A model generated the notes under the pieces. The model was not told where the DNA came from, searched no databases, and was given only the letters and a program-made list of their open reading frames with translations. DNA of 64,000 bases from Plazaster borealis (Eukaryota; Echinodermata; Asteroidea; Forcipulatida; Labidiasteridae). Made by a program: the position numbers and the translations under genes. This document shows, one piece after another, positions 1-9,400 of the stretch. Position 1 is the first letter of the stretch; the number at the start of each line of letters is the position of its first letter. The stretch lies in assembly GCA_021014325.1 (NCBI GenBank), contig CM037471.1, positions 20,914,818 through 20,978,817 on the forward strand, given 5' to 3'.

Positions 1-242
1 TCGCGGGCGAACGTCGGGATTTTATTTTCCAGCTAAGTTTAAAGAGATCATGCGTCAATGTTCAAAATGCAAACAAGTTCGAATCTCACTGGGCGTTTGG
101 TTGCAGCAACATGTTAAAATGATTCACTTCGACGAGTTTGGCATGGTGATGAGAAAATAGTGATCATAAATTCATCTGACATTTTCAATTTCATAAATCA
201 ACAATTAATTTTAACAAAGCTATTGAATGTATTTTTTTTCAG
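1..242. other. upstream/intronic flank of the first peptide gene
   Basis: No coding signal is seen. The last 16 bases form a T-rich tract ending in AG at 241-242, a good splice acceptor for the exon that follows, so most of this stretch is probably an intron or promoter-proximal sequence. A 5' non-coding exon may lie here or outside the window, but I could not place it. Confidence 0.4.
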
Positions 243-259
243 CATCATCAAGTCACAAA

Positions 260-910
260 ATGAACTCAAAGGCTTTCCTTTTTCTTGCGATTGTCGTCAC
301 GATGACGTGCTCCTTCTCAGAGGCAGGTAACTACTGGCAGACGAGAGGTAGACCGGGTGGGTCAAACTTCCGGTCGAACTTCAGGAAACGACTGGTCCCC
401 GTCTTCCGGCCGATTAGACCGGAGGTTTTGGAGAAAATAATGGAAGAATGGGACAATGGGTGAGTACAGTCTTCATTCAAGACGATTTTTGGTCTTTCAT
501 TCCGCATCATACATCATAGTAAAACCTAGTTTGTGTGTTACCATCGAGACTAACCTCCATGGAGTAACTATAAGAGATATATTTGACATTATTGTTTTCG
601 AAAGTGAAGACAAATAACGAGGTCCAACCTTTCGGCAACTGCTGTTCCTATTGAGGCCTATACGTTAACATTGCACTGATCTTAAACGTTTGTTAGGACG
701 GCAGTACACTGCTCTATACAAGTGAATGGATGAAATTTGAATTAAAGCCCCTCTCTATTTCAAGACTTCACTCAATGATCAGAGTTGCTGATTGAATGCA
801 AAAGTTTTTAGACTGTGACTGTACATGATAACAATTTTGTGCTGAACCATTCACTGAAAAGAATTTTCCTGTCAATCTCTTACAGCAACACCGACTTCGA
901 CATCTATTAA
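260..910 (+). CDS. small secreted, Arg-rich peptide precursor (2 coding exons)
   Basis: Exons 243-459 and 886-910 join to 74 codons. An in-frame start at 227 lies in the polypyrimidine tract before the acceptor AG (241-242), so I start at ATG 260. Residues 1-22 form a signal peptide (Lys4, hydrophobic core 5-16, Ser20-Glu-Ala22 cleavage site). The mature part has a basic first half, GNYWQTRGRPGGSNFRSNF, then a tribasic Arg42-Lys43-Arg44 convertase site, then a second half beginning LVPVFRPIRP and ending in an acidic tail, TDFDIY. The donor at 460 is GTGAGT, the acceptor at 882-885 is ACAG, and the phase-2 junction closes in frame to TAA 908-910. No cysteine is left after signal removal and no amidation glycine precedes the dibasic site. 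The layout suits a neuropeptide or antimicrobial-type precursor, but I do not recognise the family. The splice signals and signal peptide are seen; the secretory role is inferred. Confidence 0.6.
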
Positions 911-1525
911 ACCTTCGCCTTCTGTTACAAAAGTAAGTCCCTTTAATGACTGTAACTTTCAATTGATAAGTTTGATTCAGTAGAAATAGGAAAGCCGTAA
1001 AACGAACCTTACGAATGATGTCCTCGTTGAAATGACACACGTTGATACGTGTTGTTTTTCTTTACCGTGAAGTCTAACATCAATACTATTATTTTAATCA
1101 TTAGTACCAACAACTTAATCACCATTTTAACTAAGTATTGTTGATTCAGAACTGCAATCAGGTCGGGTGCTTCCAGTTGAAACCATGGACTTTTGACAAA
1201 AGGGATCCGGGTGTTTTGACAGAGCGAGGAGCAAAGTCCGAACAGTTGTCTCTGGTGGGGGAGGGGCGGAGAGCCGGATTTTTTTCCTACGAACTTTTTG
1301 TCCCCATACGGGAAATTAACATGGGCTGGAGGAGGATGATTCAAAAGAGGGCGCTATCAAAAGAAGTTTGTACACAGTTCGACGTATGGGGAGGACAACA
1401 AATTCCTTAGAAAAAAATCTCGCGGGCGGGGAGGGGGTTCAGTGATTACATTTCGAGCATATCAGTGACAAAAAATACATAATTTATGGTCTAGCGGTTA
1501 ATTTTAATCTATTTTTGTGCTGCAG

Positions 1526-1700
1526 AGTTTTAGACGTCATTCCTTTGTGCCACCTTGTCAAACATTTGAGAAGCCCTTCAGAAGATCTCCGGAGCCTTGT
1601 GACTTCTCCCAACCAACCGCAAGAGGGCTGCATTCCACTGACTCGCAGCCCCAACCAGAGCCTTGTGAATCCCCGTCAGATGCATAGGAAGAAGTTTTAA
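1526..1700 (+). CDS. possible alternative or 3' terminal exon of the peptide gene
   Basis: An acceptor, TTTTTGTGCTGCAG, ends at 1525. Exon 1 ends in phase 2, and in that phase this exon reads 57 further codons to TAA 1698-1700, beginning VLDVIPLCHLVKHL and ending MHRKKF. Skipping the 886-932 exon would therefore give a longer, basic C-terminus instead of the short acidic one. The middle exon also has a usable donor, GTAAGT, at 933, so 933-1525 may be a 3' UTR intron, with the stop at 908-910 only 22 nt before that junction. The region contains a loose internal repeat (two GAGCCTTGTGA segments). A second frame from 1526 is also open (SFRRHSFVPPC...), so the reading is not secure. Confidence 0.25.
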
Positions 1701-4427
1701 ATTCCTATACCCGAATTAGGTCCGGTCAGTAACTATGTACACACTAAGTATACCGCACTTTTAACTTTTTACAAACATTGGTTAATACCAAAAACAGGCC
1801 TATCGTGACTGCAATTAATTACAAGGATGAAGAAGACTCGTTAGCCGTTCGCAAGACTGGAGGCAAAAGTGAACTGTAGTGTTTATCTTTCTTTCTTTTT
1901 AGTTGAGAATAGCCTTGTTTTCCTAATATTCTTTCCTTCCAGTTTATATTAATTCGTGTCCCCAATTCCTTCTGCTTGTAGATCAGTTTTGTTGTTGAAT
2001 GTTATGACACACTCTTTTCACCATCAGACTATTATAGACTATTATATATTTTATTTAGAGAGTTGTACATTTTATTGTGACAGTTGGTTTAAAAAAAAAT
2101 ACTTAAATTTAAATTATAGTAACATTTCATGCTAAGTATGCCCCTTCTATATCAATCCATTTTAATATTAACTATTGATGTTTAAGTCTTAGGGATTTAT
2201 GTCTCATAACAGCCTTTATTCGTTTTGCAATGTGGCACCATTATCGCCATCTATTGGGTGAAATCTACCCTGGTTGGACTCGAACCCACGACGATGAATC
2301 GTGACTTTTCAATTACTTTTGGTATAGTTTTAATAATAATTATTTATGGCAAACAAACAATGATTATTTGTTTTCAATGATTTTTTTGTTTGTTTGCCAT
2401 AAATTACCTTGATTCTCAAGTCGGTGTTGTTGTCATTGATTAATAATCTCGTCCAGAACTTAGACGTTTGTTGTTCATTATACATTAAACCACAATTATT
2501 TATTCAGACATCTGATATATATTGTGTATATTGTCCTTTATTTGTCCATTGTTCAGTGTGGTATAAACACAAACGTGTTGAAGGGCCTACCTCATAGTTT
2601 TCAGTTTCTTGTAAGAACACTGAGTGGTTTACTATCATTATTTTATGAAAACGACTGTCAGCAACGTATTTAAAACAGATGTGCGAAAACACGAACTAAC
2701 AGTAAAGTCGTTCAGGATGAAAACCCCCAAAACACTCATAAAATTTATGTGTTTTTTTATACAAAAATAAAGTTCGCGCATTCAATTTCGGATACAAATC
2801 ATGCCAACGTCTTAAGTTTACTTGTGCATTAGTTTACTTGGGGATGTGGTTAGTCACATAAATCCAGCGGCGAAACTAAGGTAAAATTTCAAGTGAGCAC
2901 AAGGGGGGTGCACCAATAGGGGGCACTTCTGGCCGATTAAAACTGTAGTGTTTCTGTGGAGGTGAAAACAATACATGTCTGTGTGTAAACAGAAAAAATT
3001 GTTCTAAAGACAGTGAACCGACTACATAAAAGCGTATTATAAAGTGTAACATTTTGTTCTGGTTATTGTTAACCTCAAAGTCTACATTCCAAATGGGGTT
3101 GGGTGGGGGGGGGGGCACTGCATAAATTAAAGTAATAGAGAACATAACGGGTCATAATCACCGTCCCGGCAATACCACACCCTGGATTAAGATATTCGAC
3201 AAATTTGTGTACTGACAGGTCGTAAAAGATGCTACGGGAAGCACCCCCAAGGAAATCAACTAATCACGCCCATCACCCAACCAATCCTGCTGAATGTCAT
3301 TATCTGCAGCTGGGTGCATTAAACTAATATGCAAAAATTCGTGCGCCAAACCGATTGCCAGAATTTATATGACCTCAATTGTTATTGCTATTAATAATTT
3401 TTTGGGAGGTCATGCAACTAGATTGTGTAATTGTGACAAGTTATCACAACCAGGGGGTTGGTTCTGTGCTTCAACTTTTAAAAAGACTTGATAAATTGGT
3501 TCTATTTTGCTTGGGAAGTGGAGGGTGCTTCATGAACACTGGCAGCAAGTCACTTTGGGGAAAAATCACTTTTCGGGGGTGTTACTTTCTGGAATATTAT
3601 TAACAAAAATTCCAAACGGCATGACCTGCCAAATATATTGAAAAGAAATCTGAAGTTTAGTTGTCCAAAAATATTTTTGATTATTTTTCAAGAGGCTGAG
3701 AGACTTTTAAGTATTTTTAAAAAATATTTTTGAATATTTAGCATTTAGCATTGGAATATTATTTGGTGTGGTGCACCCGGCTGACTATCCGGACTGTTGG
3801 ACTCAGTTGGAATAGGCCATCACTGTCAAGGGCAGGGCGCCAAGGGCGGCGAGCCCACTGCCCTCTACTCTCTAGCCTGAATATCTGACGTCACACTTCG
3901 AAGTTGTGCAACAGTGCATGCAGCATGGGCAGGCCGCGGCCGGGAGGTGCTCATGTTTAGCCCCTTATAATAAAACTATTACGTCCAGTAAAGTATCAAT
4001 CAGGTGTCATGGCTGACTGCACAGTGGAACATGCTTGATGTAAACGACCCAAGGGAAGCATCCAGGTGTGGCTGAATAGAATTACGCCAGGCTAATAATA
4101 TAATTATTAATAAAAAGGTAAGTGACACATTGTTGGTTTTTTGAAGGGTTAGTTAGGTCAGGAAGGGGAGGGCCACAAGGTTACGGTAAGGAAGGGGATG
4201 GAGAACGAACCAAATTATTCAAAGTCCACCGGTAACTTGCTCTAAGACTAAAGTCTATAGACTATGGTGTGGTGAAAGGCCAGAGGGGGAACGTTGGCCC
4301 TGCATGTCTGGTGTGGTAGGACGCCATTCTCCGTTGCACTGCACTATGGAGGGGTCCAAACTGCAGGGCGAGGGGAACGTGTGCTGTCCATGGCTGTACG
4401 CAGTAGGGAAACCATGGAGTAATGTAG
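1701..4427. other. intergenic, no gene seen
   Basis: This holds AT-rich sequence with a hairpin (2342-2404), a tRNA-like B-box remnant on the minus strand near 2270-2312, a G-homopolymer near 3103-3116, and unremarkable sequence up to the 34-bp tandem array. The short open frames here start at non-ATG codons or overlap each other on opposite strands, and none shows splice-supported coding character. Confidence 0.5.
2342..2404. repeat. perfect 19-bp hairpin
   Basis: Arms 2342-2360 and 2386-2404 are exact reverse complements (ATTTATGGCAAACAAACAA and its complement), separated by a 25-bp AT-rich loop. It is probably a small fold-back element. Confidence 0.75.
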
Positions 4428-4699
4428 CCGTTATTTGCGTCCATGTCTGTCCTGGCCCTGGCCGTTATTTGCGTCCATGTCTGTCCTGGCCCTGGCCGTT
4501 ATTTGCGTCCATGTCTGTCCTGGCCCTGGCCGTTATTTGCGTCCATGTCTGTCCTGGCCCTGGCCGTTATTTGCGTCCATGTCTGTCCTGGCCCTGGCCG
4601 TTATTTGCGTCCATGTCTGTCCTGGCCCTGGCCGTTATTTGCGTCCATGTCTGTCCTGGCCCTGGCCGTTATTTGCGTCCATGTCTGTCCTGGCCCTGA
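4428..4699. repeat. 34-bp minisatellite, 8 near-identical copies
   Basis: The unit starts CCGTTATTTGCGTCC and ends CTGGCCCTGG; copies begin at 4428, 4462 and every 34 bp after that. The unit has no stop in any forward frame, so overlapping open frames rich in Pro, Trp and Leu arise. These are by-products of the 34-bp period rather than genes. One more copy lies at 4847-4890 between two MITEs. Confidence 0.95.
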
Positions 4700-4700
4700 G

Positions 4701-4846
4701 GGGCCGATTTCACAAAGATCTAAGATTGATCGTAACTGCAAATCAATCGTAGTTGCTTAGTAAAGTGTGATGTCACAATACAAATCACTATGGTGATACT
4801 GAAAATTTGTCTTGCGATGAATTTTATTGCTTTGTGAAATCGGCTC
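4701..4846. mobile_element. MITE-like element, copy 1
   Basis: This 146-bp element has terminal inverted repeats: GGGCCGATTTCACAAAG at the left and its near complement CTTTGTGAAATCGGCTCC at the right. It interrupts the 34-bp minisatellite inside the CTGGCCCTG segment, which occurs on both sides. That could be a target-site duplication or simply the next repeat unit. It has no coding capacity. Confidence 0.8.
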
Positions 4847-4890
4847 CTGGCCCTGGCCGTTATTTGCGTCCATGTCTGTCCTGGCCCTGG
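4847..4890. repeat. isolated minisatellite unit between two MITE copies
   Basis: It consists of 44 bp, that is one 34-bp unit plus 10 bp of the next, identical to the array at 4428-4699. It was duplicated together with the adjacent MITE (190-bp period). Confidence 0.85.
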
Positions 4891-5036
4891 GGGCCGATTT
4901 CACAAAGATCTAAGATTGATCGTAACTGCAAATCAATCGTAGTTGCTTAGTAAAGTGTGATGTCACAATACAAATCACTATGGTGATACTGAAAATTTGT
5001 CTTGCAATGAATTTTATTGCTTTGTGAAATCGGCTC
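4891..5036. mobile_element. MITE-like element, copy 2
   Basis: It differs from the copy at 4701-4846 by one base that I can find (GCGATG against GCAATG near 5005), exactly 190 bp downstream. Near identity and the shared flanking minisatellite unit indicate a recent 190-bp tandem duplication rather than two independent insertions. Confidence 0.85.
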
Positions 5037-5210
5037 CTGGTGTGGGTAGCATGGATGACCTTCAACATGCTCTGCCTATATGTCGAGCTTGTCTATTGAC
5101 TGTTACGACGAGTGAAATGAAATGAAATGGTTTACAGTCGCATTGCAACTGTGATAATTAATTTGAATGCCTTCCTCACACATAATATCACTGGATGCTG
5201 TCACTGGAAG

Positions 5211-5348
5211 CATCTGGCAGTAATGGACCATGCATGTTTAACAACACAACAGTGTGCAGGATAGTTGTGTTCTAAAACACGTAAAACTAAATAATATCTG
5301 CTGCCTGGCATGTTATTTTTATCTCTAGAACGAGTATGACTATGGCTG
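5211..5348 (+). repeat. dispersed repeat, uninterrupted copy
   Basis: It starts CATCTGGCAGTAATGGACC and ends near GAGTATGACTATGGCTG. The same sequence recurs at 8026-8097 and 8612-8671 inside an ELOVL intron, where it is split by a 514-bp insertion. The class is unknown. Confidence 0.8.
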
Positions 5349-5780
5349 TATTCTTGATGGATCTAATAGGGAGGTTCCTTGCTTCAATGGTCTGTTTCTT
5401 TCCACTATAGAGTATCTATAGTTAAACCATGGTTAAATTTCTTGAATTCTACAAGTACCCAAACCCTCCCCCCGAACACCCTTACTAACTTCCTTACTTT
5501 CCTGTTAAAGATCAACCCTCCTCCCACCTTCAACCTACTTCTAGAACTATAAGTCTCATCCGTGAGCCTTTTTAGGAGTCGCTCATTTTGGGCCTCCGTA
5601 ACAAGGTTTTCAATGGTCTTTGATAGTTCTAACTTTTATGGTGTTAAATCAGCACTAACTTCAGTACTATTCACCAAAAACGTTCTCAACACACTGTACA
5701 TACATTCACAATGCTAGCACCTAACTTTTGCCGAATTGAATTCAAAAACCTCCTTTAAAAAAATGAAATTTCGTACTCAA

Positions 5781-6038
5781 TACACCAATCCTTCGCCGAT
5801 CTTGAACTCTTGGTGGCAGCAGAAACGCCTCCATTACTGCGGTGGTACCTGGGTGGTACTGTGCTGCCTATCGATGAGCTTAAGGGCTGGGCTACACTAG
5901 GTAATTTATAAATGGTTATATGTAAATAATGGTTGTTTATAAATAATAGTTACATAAGTGGCAAGGTCGTACCACCGCAGTACCACCGCAGTTTGTCTGC
6001 TGCCACCAAGAGTTCAAGATCGGTGAAGGATTGGTGTA
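5781..6038. repeat. fold-back element with arms of about 70 bp
   Basis: The left arm (5781-5851) begins TACACCAATCCTTCGCCGATC. The right arm (5969-6038) is its near reverse complement, ending GATCGGTGAAGGATTGGTGTA. The right arm also carries a doubled GTACCACCGCA. The spacer holds no gene. This is consistent with a non-autonomous fold-back transposon. Confidence 0.8.
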
Positions 6039-6335
6039 TACTCACGGTTGTTGTGCTGTCAAGGAAGCACACTCAACGCTTGAATAAGGATGCGTGGACC
6101 AACCATTCTGTGAAAGGGGTGTTACAAAACACCTTGCCTCATTTAATTGCGGTGCGTACAGGCACAGCTGTTCACCACGCATAGCGCACAAATAAAGACA
6201 AGTCGTGTAGGCTCCGGACGGCTCTTGTAACACAGAATGGTAGAATATTTTAAGCTTATTGACGCTAATTCCTGATTTACTGTATTTTATGTTTACAGTT
6301 TTGTCTCTCACCAATTTCATCAGCAAGCTATCATC

Positions 6336-6411
6336 ATGGAGCAGCCTGGGTATATGTCAGGGCTGCAGTCAAAGCTGATCAATCTTACTGATCAATTACA
6401 AGATAAAGGTG
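6336..6411 (+). CDS. ELOVL: ELOVL coding exon 1 (residues 1-25, phase 1)
   Basis: It starts at ATG 6336 (context CATCATGG) and encodes the cytosolic/lumenal N-terminus, [11 protein letters not shown], with the sequon at Asn16. The donor at 6412 is GTAAGT. Confidence 0.9.
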
Positions 6412-9400
6412 GTAAGTGAAAAACATCAGCAATGATATTGTATTGTTTGTGTTTACCTTACACAAATGTGTGTTAAACACCGTGTCAAGCTACCAGGCAA
6501 GCTGGGTCTAGTAAGACATCTGCTCTATAATGCCAAAGGTCGTGGGTTTGAATCTCACCCGTATATATACATTTTTGTGGATTTGTTTTCCTCAGGACTC
6601 GACTGAGTTAACAATGCTCGACACACGTTAGTCGTTGTAGGGTAAAACACAAAATAATCTTCTTCTTCCCTGGATTCCCTGATTTAAAAGTTATACAGTA
6701 AACAGCAATATGATTAATGATCAAAGCAGGCCTGCGGCTGTACATGGAATTATAAACTCTCACCCAGTTACTGCACACGCACAACCTCCCTTCTTATTGT
6801 ATCTACAATTGTATGGGGAGTGCACGCTCGCCTGCAGTAACTGGGTGAGAGTTCATAATTCCATGTACATGTACAGCCACATGCCTGCTTTCATAATTAC
6901 GATAGCGCCCCTTTACATTTTTGACCAACATCATTAAGTAAAAAAAATAAATCGCATTGCTTTGTTTCCTAATGCGATTATTAATTCACTTTAAATAAAT
7001 CAAGTGGAACACTGGAGGGAAAGGTTAAATGAAGCTGCCACCGTGTGGAGAGGCAAATTTCTTTTATGGTGTACATGTAACCAGTATCTCTTAACAGTAG
7101 AGGACTCCTTCAATTAACCTTTTCACTTAAAGACGTCTTTAAAGCAGATAGTGTGTAAAAAGGTTATTCAGAAAAAGTAGGCCCTATAGAAGTAATACCA
7201 ATTCAGGTTAGTGGTTTCTTTCCCTGCCTTTTACCTGTGGTGTAGACCCCGGTTTGAATCCCGCTTTGGAGCGGAGCCTTGTGGATTGGGTTTTCAGTTC
7301 CTACCTGATTTACTTGGGTTTTGTACAGTCAGGGTTGACCTCCAATACATAAAACTGAGATATCTTCACAGGTATCTTTAGACCTACGGGTTACAGTGCA
7401 AGACACTTTCCAGTGTTCCTTCACATTGGTGAGAAAACAGTCAACTGGCCTTGTATTTTCATTAAGAACGTTGAATCCATCTACCCTTAGCAAGGTGATA
7501 GTGGGTACCAACTGCATCTCTGGCCGTATTGAGGGCAGCATTCAAACGGACGCCATGGAAATTTCCAAAATTTGCCTGCGAGTGATCTTTGGAGATTCAA
7601 ATTTGTTGACATACTTGCATTGATTTCTAATCAAAGGGGGTTCTTCAGATGAAATAATTTCACAGAATGCTTACTACCATTACCGTCTTTATAATAAGCT
7701 GACACTCAGAACAATTACAAAATTTCTTTTTCAGGGTCGATACCAAAGTGTGACCCTATCTTAAAGTGAAGTTAACTGTTTCCCAATCTTTTAATTAACT
7801 GCAGATCCAAGAGTTGCAGACTGGCTCCTAATGAATTCCCCCGTCCCAATAAGCTGTACTATTATTGGTTATTTATTGATGGTGTGGTTGGGACCTAGAC
7901 TCATGGCCAACAGGAAGCCATTTCAACTGAACTATTTCCTGGTAGTCTACAACTTCAGCTTGGTTGCATTATCTGTCTACATGTGTTATGAGGTACTTCA
8001 AACATAAAGAAACTTGACCATGGCCCATCTGGCAGTAATGGACCATGCATGTCTAACAACACAACAGTGTGCAGATAAATAGTAGTGTTCTAAAACTAAG
8101 GGAATAAAAGAGTGGCGACGAGTTCTTAAACGGCCGCTTAAAACCGGCAGGGTCGTGGCCGTGCGATAAAGGCCCGAGCTGAAGGCGAGGGCCTTTATCG
8201 CACGGCCACGACCCTGCAAGGTTTTAAACGGCTGTTTAAGAACGAGTCACTACTCATTTATTCCCATTCATAAATGCCTTTTTGTTAAAAAGTGAAAGAA
8301 TAAGGAAAATCGGTGGTAAAAAGACAATCTGACATTGAAGTATGTACATTTTCAAAAAACTTTTGTAAAATTCTGTTTTGTGCGCGTTGGGTTGTGTGTA
8401 CGCACGTGTACAAAAAGATTAGGCTACGTGCGGGAACTATAGCCATATATTGCGTTCCGCGTAAGTAAATTGGCGGAGCTTGCGCGTCCAATACGCGAAG
8501 CCCAGCCGGTTATAAACACTCTTGGCCGTGCTTTATCATCCGTTTAAACACCCCCACGTGACGTGCTCTCCACCAATAGGAATAGCGAAACTGTCTGAGG
8601 TATTCATGAATAAATAATATCTGTTGCCATGCATGTCATTTTTAACTCTAGAACTAGTATGACTATGGCTGAATAGAGTTTAATCTCAACCGAACATTAA
8701 CTTTAATCTCTCTTATGGACAGTGTAATTCGTTTCACTAAAATTATTTGTATATTTTTGCAAAAAGTTCACAGGAATAAATTATCCTGACCTTTGTGTTT
8801 GCTGCAATGTTTCTCCAGCTACTTCAGTCTTAAATAAATAATTTGTACTATTTCAAAATTTGTTGTCAGTTTCGTGTTACTTCGTGGAAAGCCAATTACA
8901 GCTACAAGTGCCAACCAGTAGATTATTCAAGGAGTGTGCTTGGTTTGAGGGTAATGTATTCATTTGTTTACAATGGCAAGCATTTTATCATCATCATGAA
9001 AACTGGCAAAAAAGTATAATGGCCCAGTCACGTTTCAACACACATTTCTTCTACAAGTAGCACTTTATCACACCCGAAAGTTCGTCCCAAATCGCTCATT
9101 ACTTTTTTCCTGTGGTATGCAGAGCTATGTTTGTAATCATAAGACCTAGTTTATAAAGCACCTTGTAAATGTTTACAAGGTGCTATGGCGCAAACTTAAT
9201 GCAGCCAACCATGCCAGAAACACTGGGGCAAACCCTTTCTAATAACGATAAGTGTAAGGGGTTCTTTTACCTGCATTACATAACACACAGGATCTATGGC
9301 TTTATGTCCCGTCCAAAGGACGAAGCAGCAATGTATATAGTGTCTAGACCGAGACTCAAACCCACACTCTGCTGATCAGAAACACCAGAGCTTGAGTCCG

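Larger units (their letters stand above)
5037..6335. other. intergenic region upstream of ELOVL, with 5' UTR
   Basis: It contains a dispersed repeat (5211-5348) and a fold-back element (5781-6038). A probable splice acceptor, TTTATGTTTACAG, ends at 6298, so 6299-6335 would be the 5' UTR part of ELOVL exon 1, with a further non-coding exon upstream that I could not place. No TATA box is convincing. Confidence 0.4.

Noticed and set aside
1009..1410. Overlapping 90- and 111-codon frames
   Set aside because: Opposite-strand overlap, low-complexity content and no splice context next to the real exon at 886.
4304..4760. Pro/Trp/Leu-rich repeat proteins at the 34-bp array
   Set aside because: The 34-bp unit lacks stops in all three frames, so the same DNA gives overlapping repetitive frames automatically; no splice or start evidence.
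7329..7623. Opposed 70- and 75-codon frames in ELOVL intron 1
   Set aside because: Both strands are open over the same DNA, the plus frame has no ATG at its start, part overlaps a SINE tail, and I found no splice partners.
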